The notes below the pieces were generated by a model. That model did not search any database. It had not been told where the DNA came from and saw only the letters and a list, made by a program, of their open reading frames with translations. Shown piece by piece: positions 26,499 to 36,013 of a stretch of 64,000 nt of DNA. The first letter of the stretch is position 1. Each line of letters opens with the position of its first letter. The DNA is from Sedimentisphaerales bacterium (GTDB taxonomy: Bacteria; Planctomycetota; Phycisphaerae; Sedimentisphaerales; Anaerobacaceae): assembly GCA_016930645.1 (NCBI GenBank), contig JAFGGH010000046.1:1-64000 (forward strand), read 5' to 3'. Made by a program: the position numbers and the translations under genes.

Positions 26499-27037
26499 AG
26501 CCTTCCAGGGATAGGGAGGAAGGTTGAAATTCCCAACGGATTGTATTAGGTGTATGTCTGTTTTTAAGAAGAGTTGAATATTTCAAGGGAGTGCTAATCT
26601 CGAGAAGGAAAATAAAATAAACAAAGGCGATTTAGGGATGATTTAGGAATTTTTTTTGCGCGTTTTCTACCACTTTGGAGTATGTCCTTAGGCTAAATTT
26701 ATGGGTTTAAAATAAAAAAGTGTCCAAAGATTAAAGCAGTAGATTTTAGAAAAAATCATAATTGCTTGAAATCCAAAATGAGATGACATATCCGGTTTGA
26801 TTATTAAGCGAACTTATCTTTGAGAAGATGCTGTATCAAGGGATTAATCGGATATGGAAGATGGCAGCTCTGAATGGGAGAATCTACAGAGGGCTGTAAT
26901 TGTTAAGTATGTGTATTTTGTAAAGTTACACTTGCGCAGGCATTGTAACCGACGGGGACGGAGTACGAGTAGACTTGGCCATTTTTTCAGTTTAAGATTT
27001 GACGAAATCTTATCTTCAGGAACTTTTAGTTATTCAA
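26499..27037 (+). other. Long structured 5' leader of the EPS operon
   Basis: About 540 nt separate the predicted start of transcription from the first gene. At the very 5' end AGCCTTCC (26499-26506) can pair with GGAAGGTT (26518-26525). Further down, CAGCTCTG (26865-26872) pairs with CAGAGGGCTG (26887-26896) with a GG bulge, and TGTAAAGTTACA (26919-26930) is a perfect-arm inverted repeat. A run of T occurs near 26650. No known riboswitch consensus was recognised. Small frames inside, such as one near 26854, lack ribosome binding sites and resemble nothing, so they are not called. Confidence 0.4.
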
Positions 27038-28573
27038 ATGATAGCTGTTCAATCCCATAGAGAGAATTATTTTGGTACCTCTTTAGTGCGAGCGGATTTG
27101 AAAACTCTCGCTGTTCGGGGAGGATTATTAACAGTAATTTCGCAAATTGTGAACCGAATTATTCGGCTCGGTTCTACTATGGTCATGGCCCGGATTTTGA
27201 CACCGGGTGATTTTGGTTTGCTTGCGATGATATTTCCAATAACAGGATTTATCAACCTTTTTAAGGATCTTGGTTTGTCTCAGGCAACTGTTCAAAAAGA
27301 GGATGTTGATCATCAACAGGTTAGCAACCTTTTCTGGATAAATGTAGCATTGAGTTTGCTGTTGACTGGGATTGTTTGTTCATTGGCCCCAGTGATTGTA
27401 TATCTTTACAAGGATTCACGGCTGTTTTGGCCGACAGTCGTACTTTCGGCTGGTTTCATATTCAGGGGCATGTCAGCACAGCAATTTGCGATATTGAGGC
27501 GACAGATGCATTTCGGTAAAATCACCTGCTTGAATGTGGCAGAGATTTTTGTTGGATCTGTGGTCGGTGTGATATCTGCCATTGCAGGAGCGGGGATGTG
27601 GTCGCTTGTTTATATGACTCTTGCTTTTAGTGTTACCAGTTGCGTTGGTGCCTGGATGTTTTGTTCATGGCGGCCGTCATTGCCCATACATATATCGAAA
27701 GTTCGAAGTATGGTGGCTTTCGGCAGCAATCTTACAGCATACAACGCGATGAATTACTGGGCGCGGAACTTTGATTATATATTAATAGGTAAATTTTGGA
27801 ATCCTTTTTTATTGGGACTTTATTATAAAGCTTACGAACTTTTATTAATGCCGCTTCGTCAAATCACTTGGCCTGTATCGGCAGTTGCTATTCCCACACT
27901 TAGCCGGCTTCAGGATGAGCCGGAGCAATACAGGCTTTATTATTACAGGGCTGTTAATGCGATAGCCTTTGTGAGTATGCCTGTTATTATAGCAATGGCG
28001 GCTTTATCGAATGAGCTGATAAGAATTGCGTTGGGGAATCAATGGATCGATGCAGTTCTAATATTCAGGATATTGGCGTTTTCCGGTTTGCTACAACCGG
28101 TGCTAAGCACAACAGGCTGGGTATATATCTCACTCGGTTACACTAAACGAATGATGTATTGGGGTGCTATCAGCGTTCCAATTTTCATAGCGTCTTTTAT
28201 AGTTGGCTTGCCGTGGGGTCCTGTTGGCGTGGCCTTTTCTTATACGGTCTGCTTTATTTGTATTCTTGCGTTGCCGAGCCTGTTATTCGCATTTTGGCGT
28301 TCACCGGTGCGTATAAGCGAATTCTTTGACACGATATGGCGGCCTCTGACAATAAGTTTACTGATGTATCCGGCTATTGAACTGGTGAGAATTAATTTAT
28401 CTTCGTTTAATATAATCGGAAGGCTGTTTTTATCCGGAGCGGCAGGTTGTATGATGTTTCTTTTAATTGTAATTTGCTGGCCGAAAGCGAGAAGAGAGGC
28501 GCTAAACACAATTAAGATTTTGAAAATGCTTAGAAACAAGTGTTCAGAGAAGACCGGCAATTCAAAGCTTTGA
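27038..28573 (+). CDS. Wzx-type polysaccharide flippase / oligosaccharide translocase
   Basis: An integral membrane protein of about 511 residues with some 12-14 hydrophobic helices, predicted to flip lipid-linked repeat units across the inner membrane. The start region (AVRGGLLTVISQIVNRIIRLGSTMVMARIL, then PGDFGLLAM) is typical of the MATE-like polysaccharide exporters of the WzxC type. The start is uncertain: ATG 27038 is used, but homologues usually begin near the LKTLAVRGG segment, and a GTG within it is possible. It is the first gene of the EPS operon and one of two flippases in it. Confidence 0.85.
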   Translation: MIAVQSHRENYFGTSLVRADLKTLAVRGGLLTVISQIVNRIIRLGSTMVMARILTPGDFGLLAMIFPITGFINLFKDLGLSQATVQKEDVDHQQVSNLFWINVALSLLLTGIVCSLAPVIVYLYKDSRLFWPTVVLSAGFIFRGMSAQQFAILRRQMHFGKITCLNVAEIFVGSVVGVISAIAGAGMWSLVYMTLAFSVTSCVGAWMFCSWRPSLPIHISKVRSMVAFGSNLTAYNAMNYWARNFDYILIGKFWNPFLLGLYYKAYELLLMPLRQITWPVSAVAIPTLSRLQDEPEQYRLYYYRAVNAIAFVSMPVIIAMAALSNELIRIALGNQWIDAVLIFRILAFSGLLQPVLSTTGWVYISLGYTKRMMYWGAISVPIFIASFIVGLPWGPVGVAFSYTVCFICILALPSLLFAFWRSPVRISEFFDTIWRPLTISLLMYPAIELVRINLSSFNIIGRLFLSGAAGCMMFLLIVICWPKARREALNTIKILKMLRNKCSEKTGNSKL

Positions 28574-28619
28574 AACTTCACGGGCATAATTTATTAAAAT
28601 TGATCCTGAAAAATAAAAG

Positions 28620-29750
28620 ATGAAAATTTGTTTCATAGGCCCATCTTATCCTTTCAGAGGCGGTATAGCTCATTATATGACTTTGCTCAGCGAAGAGCTG
28701 AGGAAAAAACACGATGTTAAATTTTTCTCTTTTAAGAGACAATACCCATTGTGGTTATATCCCGGCACCAGCGACAGGGACACGAGCAGGCTTGCGGTCA
28801 GGGACGGCCAAGCCGAGGCGGTACTTGATTCACTGAATCCTTTAACGTGGATTGGTACATATTCGCGAATTAGAAAATTTGACCCTGATTTAGTAATAAT
28901 TCCGTGGTGGGTTGCGTTTTGGACGCCCCAGTTCTGGACAATATCGCGACTGATCAGGAGAAATCTTAAGGCTAAGCTGTTGTTTATATGTCATAATGTT
29001 GTCGAGCACGAGTCAAATTCCATAAAAAAGTTCTGCACTAAGCTTGTATTGAAAAACGGCACCCATTTCATTGTGCACTGTGAAGAAGATTTGAAGAATT
29101 TAAGAGACATCATACCACAAGCAAACGCAGTTAAATCATTTCATCCGATTTATGATGCTTTCAAGAATAAAATGGCAGATAAAAAACAGGCGCAGAAGCA
29201 ATTGAGCCTGTCTGGCAATGTGATACTTTTCTTTGGCTTTATACGGCCTTACAAAGGTCTTAAGTATCTCCTTGAGGCGATGCCGGATGTGCTTTCACAA
29301 ATTGATGTTACTCTATTGGTTGTTGGAGAATTCTGGAAGGACAAAAAACAATATATTGAGCAGATTGGCAGACTTGGTCTGAATGACAGGGTTGTGGTTG
29401 TAGATAAATATGTCCCCAACGAGGATGTTGGCCGATATTTTGCGGCTTGTGATGTTGTTGTCCTGCCTTATGTGTCGGCTACAGGAAGTGGTATTGCTCA
29501 ATTAGCTTATGGTTTTGAAAAACCGGTGATTAGCACAAGAACTGGTTCGTTAGGTGAGATAGTAATTGATGGAAAGACAGGTTTTCTGGCTGAACCGGGT
29601 GATTCGGAATCACTCGCAGCTTCAATAGTTGATTTTTACCAAAATGAGATGGAACGCGGATTCATAGATAATATCAAAAAGGAAAACAAGAGGTTTTCCT
29701 GGTCTGTTATGGCGGAAAAAATCGAACAATTATGCGGCTTAGAGCAATGA
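28620..29750 (+). CDS. Glycosyltransferase, GT4-like (GT-B fold)
   Basis: A 376-residue cytoplasmic or membrane-associated transferase. The N-terminus (KICFIGPSYPFRGGIAHYM) is the acceptor-domain glycine loop of GT4 enzymes. The donor domain has FFGFIRPYKGLKYLLEAM and SGIAQLAYGFEKPVIST. The usual E-x7-E motif is replaced around GSGIAQLA, so it is a divergent member. The end overlaps the next start in an ATGA. Sugar specificity cannot be read. Confidence 0.85.
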   Translation: MKICFIGPSYPFRGGIAHYMTLLSEELRKKHDVKFFSFKRQYPLWLYPGTSDRDTSRLAVRDGQAEAVLDSLNPLTWIGTYSRIRKFDPDLVIIPWWVAFWTPQFWTISRLIRRNLKAKLLFICHNVVEHESNSIKKFCTKLVLKNGTHFIVHCEEDLKNLRDIIPQANAVKSFHPIYDAFKNKMADKKQAQKQLSLSGNVILFFGFIRPYKGLKYLLEAMPDVLSQIDVTLLVVGEFWKDKKQYIEQIGRLGLNDRVVVVDKYVPNEDVGRYFAACDVVVLPYVSATGSGIAQLAYGFEKPVISTRTGSLGEIVIDGKTGFLAEPGDSESLAASIVDFYQNEMERGFIDNIKKENKRFSWSVMAEKIEQLCGLEQ

Positions 29751-30736
29751 AGGTATTGATTAAAAAACTAATAGGTTTTGCGAGAAGCACCCTTAGGTTT
29801 GCCGAAAATATTTGGGTTACGAGGGTATATCTTGCGTTGCTAACGCTCAGTATCGGGTATTGCCTTTACAAGTATTGGGGCGAACTTGATATTAAATCCC
29901 AGATGATACGTGGCGAGATGATTGCGGCGGTTTTCCTTCTGAGCTATATAGCATACTTTTTTTATGTTTATATTCACTATTCATCCTACCGCAAACTCGG
30001 AGTTGATATATCCTTTTGGCAGACTTTTCAGGTTGCATCGGTGTCGAGGCTTGGAGTATATGTTCCCGGGAAAATCTGGGCGGTGACTAATTATTATATT
30101 TTTTCACGTTGTTTCGGAATTCCCGCAGATACAATCGGCAAAAATTTCATAATCAACAACGCCTTGCTTCTTTTTACAGGCGCATTGATGAGTTTCCTCG
30201 TTATAACAAAGCTGAATACACTCACTCGTGAATTTCTTTTTGTTCTGCCTGCGTTAATGCTGATATTGATTCATCCGCGAGTGTTAAACAGTATTTTTTC
30301 TTTTTTGATACCGATATTACAGGGTAAGCTCGATAGTCAATCGGTAAACAAGCAGGATATCGAAACATTTAACTGGAGTTATTATACATATCTGCAGTTT
30401 ATCGCACTCTATCTGGTTTTATGGATGATTGGCGGAATAATTCTTTTTCTTTGTATCAAATCTTTTGGGGTAATTGGATTTTCAAGTATTCCTGTAATTT
30501 TAGCGGCTGGAGCGGTAAGTCTTGTTATTGCGCTTCTCGCGTTATTTGCGCCTGCAGGAGTTGGCATCAGAGAGGGAGTCGGCATTTTTATAGTTGCGCA
30601 GGTTGTCCCTATGAAAACAGCGATTCTTGCTTTTATATTGCTTCGGCTAAGTCAAATCATCGTTGATTTGTCTGTTGGTATAATCGGCGCGGTTCAATTT
30701 ATGCGGATTAGAAAAAAGGAATTAGCCGATGCCTGA
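29747..30736 (+). CDS. UPF0104 / lysylphosphatidylglycerol-synthase-TM-like membrane protein
   Basis: A 329-residue polytopic membrane protein with about eight hydrophobic segments. The RLGVYVPGKIWAV segment (about 105-117) and the C-terminal FAPAGVGIREG loop are signatures of the flippase-like UPF0104/AglD family. ATG at 29747 overlaps the previous stop (ATGA) and is preferred over the earlier ATG at 29732. Members next to glycosyltransferases are thought to help lipid or lipid-linked sugar transfer; the exact role is unknown. Confidence 0.75.
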   Translation: MKVLIKKLIGFARSTLRFAENIWVTRVYLALLTLSIGYCLYKYWGELDIKSQMIRGEMIAAVFLLSYIAYFFYVYIHYSSYRKLGVDISFWQTFQVASVSRLGVYVPGKIWAVTNYYIFSRCFGIPADTIGKNFIINNALLLFTGALMSFLVITKLNTLTREFLFVLPALMLILIHPRVLNSIFSFLIPILQGKLDSQSVNKQDIETFNWSYYTYLQFIALYLVLWMIGGIILFLCIKSFGVIGFSSIPVILAAGAVSLVIALLALFAPAGVGIREGVGIFIVAQVVPMKTAILAFILLRLSQIIVDLSVGIIGAVQFMRIRKKELADA

Positions 30737-31505
30737 GGTTGAAGTATTCGGTGTTGATTATGAACGCTACGCCTTGAGCAGGCTTTTGCAGGGCTTTGCC
30801 GGAAAGTATAACATCAAAACCGTGCTTGAAGTTCCGGCGCACGGGGCAAAAGCAATGCCGTCACTCTACTCGCTGGGTTTTGGTTTGTCCGGCTGTAAAG
30901 TGACCTTAATAAACGGAGACGAAAGAAAAAGGACTATATGGAATTATCTTGGTATTGATGGCAACGTAACATTTGATAAATGTGCCGATATTGAGAATAT
31001 GAATTTCGCCGACAATTCTTTTGATTTTGTCTGGAATTTTGCGTTTATACCGACTTACCCGAATCCTAAGGCTTTGCTTGCTGAGATGACAAGAGTTTCC
31101 AAAAAATATGTCGCGGTATTTTCCGTTAATGGATTGAATGTGGGCTTTCCCATACACAGAGCTGTTCACAGAATGATGAAAATACCCTGGACTCATGGTG
31201 ATGTCCGATTCAATTATCCAGGAGAAGGAAAACGCTTCTTTAAAGAAAGTGGTCTCAATCATGTAAAAGTGGGAGTGGTTGACTGTCCTGTCTGGCCTGA
31301 TTCGCTGGGATTCAGGGATGTCCGTCTGCACCGCAGCAATAAGGATATGACCCAGATTGAATGGGATTCAAAGCTGATTAAGCAAATAAAGACGAATACT
31401 ATTCCAAAGTGGATAAAAGCTGTGTATGCCTGGGAGAGGGTCCCTGTCCCCTTGTTTATAAAATATCTCTATTCGCATATTTTCTTTGTGTTAGGGGAAA
31501 AGTAA
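30729..31505 (+). CDS. SAM-dependent methyltransferase-like protein
   Basis: A 258-residue soluble protein with a class I methyltransferase layout: VLEVPAHGAK in place of the usual VLDxGxGxG loop, then ADIENMNFADNSFDFVWNF, which matches the acidic loop and motif IV. The glycine-poor first motif makes catalytic activity less certain. It overlaps the membrane gene before it by 8 nt. It may methylate a sugar or lipid carrier of the EPS; this is inferred from position. Confidence 0.65.
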   Translation: MPEVEVFGVDYERYALSRLLQGFAGKYNIKTVLEVPAHGAKAMPSLYSLGFGLSGCKVTLINGDERKRTIWNYLGIDGNVTFDKCADIENMNFADNSFDFVWNFAFIPTYPNPKALLAEMTRVSKKYVAVFSVNGLNVGFPIHRAVHRMMKIPWTHGDVRFNYPGEGKRFFKESGLNHVKVGVVDCPVWPDSLGFRDVRLHRSNKDMTQIEWDSKLIKQIKTNTIPKWIKAVYAWERVPVPLFIKYLYSHIFFVLGEK

Positions 31506-31521
31506 GACGGTGAAGTATTAG

Positions 31522-32643
31522 ATGGAACGGATTAAATGTCTTTATTTTACTGAAATTAAAAACTACGAGACGTTAAGTCTTAAGGTAATCGAAAATGAGC
31601 TTTTGCCGAAGCTTGCACAGTTGGGAGTATCTGTTAAATCGTTTTGTATTACTCATTCCGATATTTTTAAGAAACATAAAAATCTTGACTTTGTTCTTTC
31701 AGCAATGGACAGGCATATTCGATACCCAATTGCCGCAAACAGAAAGCTGAGAGGTGATTTTGATATTTATCATATTTTGCATAGTATTAACAGTACGATG
31801 CTGTTTGCAAAACCAAATCAATCCAAAGCGATTGTTACGTGCCATGATATACATTCGGCTTTGCCGTATAATAAAATGGAATTTACTTTGCGTAAAGGGG
31901 GCAGAATCCGTAATGCTTTCAAGAGGATAGCCAATAAAGCTTTTAAGAAAGCCGACCATATAATTGCAGTATCCAAAAATACTAAACGGGATTTAGTGAA
32001 TATTATGAAGATTCCTGAAGAGAAGATTACCGTTGTCTATAACGGCGTGAATCACTCAGTGTTCTATCGGCGCGACAAAAAAGAAGTACGCAAAAAATTA
32101 AAAATCTCTTCGGATGAAAAAGTTATACTTAATGTATCGTCAGATGAACCTCGAAAAAATGTCGAGACTATACTTGCAGCTGTGGCAGTTCTTAAAGAAA
32201 AAATGGATATGGTTAAATTTGTCCATATCGGTGAGCTTTCCGCTAAAAGTCGCGAAATAATACGGAAGAATAATCTCACCAGCCTTGTTTACAATACGCC
32301 TTATGTTCCTCAAAAGCAACTTGTCGAATGGTACAACGCGGCGGATGTTTTTGTATTTCCCTCTTTTTATGAAGGATTTGGTATGCCGGTATTGGAAGCG
32401 ATGGCCTGTGGATGCCCTGTTATAACGACCAATCGCTCATCACTTCCTGAAGTGGCTGGGGAAGCGGCAATGGTAACTGAACCGGCTGATGTTTCAGGAT
32501 TCGTCAAAAACATCGAAAAAATACTGGCAATTAAAAAAATTTATAATGCGATGAGAAAAAAAAGCCTTGAGCAGGCGAAAAAATTTTCCTGGCAAAGATG
32601 CGCAAAGGAAACGGTTGATGTTTATCACTGTTTAATAACTTAA
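31522..32643 (+). CDS. Glycosyltransferase family 4
   Basis: A 373-residue GT-B enzyme. [15 protein letters not shown] (about 147-161), [26 protein letters not shown] and the donor-binding [18 protein letters not shown] motif (E-x7-E) are all present, typical of mannosyl/glucosyl-type GT4 transferases. Catalyses addition of one sugar to a lipid-linked glycan at the inner face of the membrane; donor unknown. It is the first of two adjacent GT4 genes. Confidence 0.9.
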   Translation: MERIKCLYFTEIKNYETLSLKVIENELLPKLAQLGVSVKSFCITHSDIFKKHKNLDFVLSAMDRHIRYPIAANRKLRGDFDIYHILHSINSTMLFAKPNQSKAIVTCHDIHSALPYNKMEFTLRKGGRIRNAFKRIANKAFKKADHIIAVSKNTKRDLVNIMKIPEEKITVVYNGVNHSVFYRRDKKEVRKKLKISSDEKVILNVSSDEPRKNVETILAAVAVLKEKMDMVKFVHIGELSAKSREIIRKNNLTSLVYNTPYVPQKQLVEWYNAADVFVFPSFYEGFGMPVLEAMACGCPVITTNRSSLPEVAGEAAMVTEPADVSGFVKNIEKILAIKKIYNAMRKKSLEQAKKFSWQRCAKETVDVYHCLIT

Positions 32644-32667
32644 TAGATTGTTTGGCGAGAAGGGCAG

Positions 32668-33798
32668 ATGATTAAAATCCTTTTTATTACAAATAGTTTC
32701 AAAGATCATGCTCCTGTATTTGAATTGTTCGACCTTGTAAAGGGGATGGATAAGGAAAGATTCGAAATTCATGTCTGCTGCCTGTGGAAGGGCGGACCGA
32801 ATATGGAAAAATTCAGGAACATCGGTGTTAAGGTTCACAACTTTGCTATAAAAAGGAAGACTTATTTTCGAGTGATCCGTGAGATACGGCGATATATGAT
32901 TGAAAATGAAATAGATATCTTGCAGACGACCTTGTTTCCATCCAATTTTTACGGACGTATAGCCGCGCTACAGGCGAAAGTGCCAGGCATTATTTCAAGA
33001 TATATCAGCATTGGTGAGCACAAAGGTAAATTATTGTATTGGGTGTATGTTATAGCGCAAAGCATTCTTGATTGGAAATCAAGCAAAATAGTCGCGCTAT
33101 CCAATGCCGTTAAAGAGTATTTGATAAAGAGGCATTGGCTGAGTGAGGATAAAATTGTAGTAATTCACAATGGTGTTGACCCTGAAAAATTTGATGTCAG
33201 TGTGGACAGGCGTCAGTATCGACTGAAACTTGGTTTAAACCCTGATATACTTACCATCTGCTGTGTAGCAAGGCTTGAACCGATAAAAGGTATTAATTAC
33301 CTTGTCGAAGCAGCGAAAAAAGTAATTGACCGGGGACATAACGTTCAGTTTTTGCTTGTTGGCGGAGGATCGATGCGGAATAGTCTTCAGCAATTAGCCC
33401 AACAAATGGGAATTGATGATAAGGTGATTTTTGCCGGGTTCCGCGCGGATATTCCTGAAATTCTTAATGTATCCGATGTATTTGTTATGCCGTCACTGAG
33501 CGAGGGTTTATGCTTTGCGATTATCGAAGCAATGGCGGCGAGTAAACCTGTAATTGCCACAAGAGTCGGCGGGATCCCGGATGTTATCAGCAATGAAGAG
33601 GTAGGTATGCTCGTCCATCCTAAAAATTCTGATGCGATAGCTTCAGCCCTGGAACGTATGCTGCCTGATGAGAAACTGCGGCGGGAAATGGGTGAAAAGG
33701 CGAGAATGCATATACGTGATAATTTTTCCAATGAGGCTATGGTATTGAAATATCAGCATTTGTACGAACAATTTTGCGATAAGAAAAATAGCAAGTAA
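32668..33798 (+). CDS. Glycosyltransferase family 4
   Basis: A 376-residue GT-B enzyme with VIHNGVDPEKF, CVARLEPIKGINYLVEAA and a donor loop SEGLCFAIIEAMAASKPVIAT carrying E-x7-E. AGAAGG precedes the ATG. It resembles EPS transferases of the EpsF/WbnK type only in general pattern. Sits 24 nt after another GT4 gene and before the epimerase; donor unknown. Confidence 0.9.
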   Translation: MIKILFITNSFKDHAPVFELFDLVKGMDKERFEIHVCCLWKGGPNMEKFRNIGVKVHNFAIKRKTYFRVIREIRRYMIENEIDILQTTLFPSNFYGRIAALQAKVPGIISRYISIGEHKGKLLYWVYVIAQSILDWKSSKIVALSNAVKEYLIKRHWLSEDKIVVIHNGVDPEKFDVSVDRRQYRLKLGLNPDILTICCVARLEPIKGINYLVEAAKKVIDRGHNVQFLLVGGGSMRNSLQQLAQQMGIDDKVIFAGFRADIPEILNVSDVFVMPSLSEGLCFAIIEAMAASKPVIATRVGGIPDVISNEEVGMLVHPKNSDAIASALERMLPDEKLRREMGEKARMHIRDNFSNEAMVLKYQHLYEQFCDKKNSK

Positions 33799-33866
33799 AA
33801 GTCTTACCCAATAACAAATGGTTCTTAAATAATAACCTTTTCTAAGAAGAAACATTTGGAGTTAAA

Positions 33867-34844
33867 ATGAAAGTGCTTGTAACAGGAGCGACCGGTTTTA
33901 TCGGCAGGCATCTTGTATGTGCGGCCTTAGGAAAGGGCTGGCTTGTCAGAGCGGCAGCGTTTAGAAGCAAAGATACCGCTGAATTTGAACGTATGGGAGC
34001 TGAAATTTTCCGATGTGATTTAACCAGGAAAGAAGAGCTTAAAGGAATTCTTAAGGATGTTGATATAGTTTTTCATTTAGCCGCACAATTGGGAAGAAAA
34101 GATATTAGTTCTAAAAGGATATATACAGTCAATATTGAAGGCACGAGGAATCTGTTAAATGAGTGCGTTAATTCGAGTATCAAGGCTTTTATTCATGGCA
34201 GCGCCTCCGGAGTGATAGGTGTACGGAATTATGTCGGTGCTGATGAAACGGCATCCTATGCGCCAAAGACATCTTACGAAGTGTCGAAGTGTAAGTCCGA
34301 GAAGCTCGTTTTAGAGTATTTTAATAAATACGAACTGCCTGTAACTATTATCCGGCCTCAAATGGCATACGGCCCCGGCGACCTGCATAAGCTGAAACTG
34401 TTTCGAGCGATAAACAACAGGAGATTTTACCTGGTTGGAAACGGCGAGGCACTTTGGCACCCGAGTTATATCGATGATGTTGTTGAAAGCTTTATTTTAG
34501 CCGCTGGAAAAGAACCGGCAGGTGAGATATTTAATATAGCAGGGCCCCGGTATATAAGTGTGAAAGAATTTACCGAGACGATTGCGGAATGTCTCGGTAA
34601 AAAGCTGCCTCGGTTAAGGATACCTACAGCGATTGCATATACAGGAGCGTTTTGTCTGGAAACGGTGTTACGTATTTTGAAAAAAGAGCCGGTAATTTCA
34701 ATTTCAAAAGTGCGTTTTCTTACCACTAACTTTACGTTGAATATTTCAAAAGCGAAAAGTCTATTGGGATATAAACCTCAGGTTGACCCTGTTGATGGTA
34801 TCAAAAAGACGGTAAAGTGGTATAAAGATAACGGTTACTTATAG
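33867..34844 (+). CDS. NAD-dependent epimerase/dehydratase (extended SDR)
   Basis: A 325-residue nucleotide-sugar-modifying enzyme. GATGFIGRHL (7-16) is the NAD-binding glycine motif, FHLAAQLG and SGSAS-type elements follow, and the catalytic SYEVSKCKSEK provides Tyr-x3-Lys; RPQMAYGPGD is the substrate loop. GGAG lies 5 nt before the start. It most resembles UDP-glucose 4-epimerase-like and hydroxysteroid-dehydrogenase-like SDRs; whether it epimerises or reduces a 4-keto sugar cannot be decided. Confidence 0.85.
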   Translation: MKVLVTGATGFIGRHLVCAALGKGWLVRAAAFRSKDTAEFERMGAEIFRCDLTRKEELKGILKDVDIVFHLAAQLGRKDISSKRIYTVNIEGTRNLLNECVNSSIKAFIHGSASGVIGVRNYVGADETASYAPKTSYEVSKCKSEKLVLEYFNKYELPVTIIRPQMAYGPGDLHKLKLFRAINNRRFYLVGNGEALWHPSYIDDVVESFILAAGKEPAGEIFNIAGPRYISVKEFTETIAECLGKKLPRLRIPTAIAYTGAFCLETVLRILKKEPVISISKVRFLTTNFTLNISKAKSLLGYKPQVDPVDGIKKTVKWYKDNGYL

Positions 34845-34848
34845 TATT

Positions 34849-35988
34849 GTGGAATCACAGAATAACAATAAAACTAAGGTCGCTTATATCAAAGGTGAAT
34901 CTGATAGTGTTCAGGTCAAGGTTAAAAAAGCTTTGGAGCTTCTCGGCGGTATCGAAAGATTCGTAAGAGCCGGAAAGAAAGTGCTGCTTAAGCCTAATTT
35001 CGTGGCACCATTTAAAAAGGCGACAACCAGCTTTGAGCTGATTAAAGCGGTTGTTGAAGAAGTAAGAAGATGTAACGCCGAAGCGGTAATTGCCGAATCA
35101 TCGGGATATGAGTTCGATACCGAATTGACCTTTAAGACTCTTGGTGTTTATGAACTGGGCAAAGAATTAAATGTTGAAGTGTTGAACCTCGACAAGTTGC
35201 CTTATAAAAAAGTCGCTGTAAAAAATGGTTTAATTAAAGAGTATCTTATATCAGATATTGTTTTTAAGTCGGATGTCATAATTAACCTTCCTCGGATGAA
35301 GAGACATTCCTTAACCGATATTACTTTAGGTGTAAAAAATCTTTTTGGTTTTCTCAGCCGTCAAAGCCGCAGACTGATACATTCGGTAAATTTAAACCGG
35401 GGTATCGCTCAATTATGCTCGATGATTAAGACTGATTTGACAATTGTAGACGCCTCGTCGATATTAGAAACCGCAGTTTATGGAAATGAAAGCAGACTGG
35501 GAAGTATTATCGCAAGCGAGGATATTTTAGCGGCAGATAGATTTTGCTGCGAACTTTTGGATATTGACCCGGATAGTATAGCTCATATCAAAATGGCTGG
35601 TGATATTGGAATCGGCAGGGGGGATTATGAAATTGTTGGTGAACAACTTGAAACTGCAGGGGCTTCTGAAAAAAGTAAAAGCTTCAAGAAAATGCTTCGC
35701 CGTCTTGCTTACAAGCTGATGTTTATACTGGAGACATCATCAAGGGTATTTGTTAGACGCAAATCGATATTACCTTATTTTCACTATTATTTTGGTATCA
35801 GGCCTGTAATAGATAAGCGATTATGTAATAGTTGTGGTGCCTGTCGGGATGTTTGTCCGGTTGGCGCGATTGATATCAAAAAAAAGACAATAAACAATAA
35901 GTGTATGCACCTTAGATGTCTGAAGTGCGTTGATGTTTGTCCGGTCAATGCTATTAAAACAAAAGGATTCAAAGGTAAATCGAACTGA
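34849..35988 (+). CDS. DUF362 protein with C-terminal 2x[4Fe-4S] ferredoxin domain
   Basis: A 379-residue protein starting at GTG 34849. Residues about 1-270 form the DUF362 domain (KVLLKPNFV, LPRMKRHSLTDITLGVKNLFG). The C-terminus (about 325-375) has two cluster-binding motifs, CNSCGACRDVCP and a slightly irregular CMHLRCLKCVDVCP. DUF362 proteins have no firmly established function. It lies 5 nt after the epimerase and before a Gfo/Idh oxidoreductase, so a redox step in sugar precursor synthesis is possible. Confidence 0.85.
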   Translation: MESQNNNKTKVAYIKGESDSVQVKVKKALELLGGIERFVRAGKKVLLKPNFVAPFKKATTSFELIKAVVEEVRRCNAEAVIAESSGYEFDTELTFKTLGVYELGKELNVEVLNLDKLPYKKVAVKNGLIKEYLISDIVFKSDVIINLPRMKRHSLTDITLGVKNLFGFLSRQSRRLIHSVNLNRGIAQLCSMIKTDLTIVDASSILETAVYGNESRLGSIIASEDILAADRFCCELLDIDPDSIAHIKMAGDIGIGRGDYEIVGEQLETAGASEKSKSFKKMLRRLAYKLMFILETSSRVFVRRKSILPYFHYYFGIRPVIDKRLCNSCGACRDVCPVGAIDIKKKTINNKCMHLRCLKCVDVCPVNAIKTKGFKGKSN

Positions 35989-36013
35989 TTAAAGGATAAG
36001 TTTAGAGGCTTTT

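Noticed and set aside
26499-26700. A c-di-GMP or other known riboswitch in the EPS leader
   Set aside because: The expected conserved cores were looked for by eye and not found; only simple hairpins are visible.
26854-27060. Small plus-strand frame in the EPS leader as a leader peptide
   Set aside because: No good ribosome binding site, odd composition (Arg/Ser-rich), and it overlaps predicted hairpins and the start of the flippase gene.
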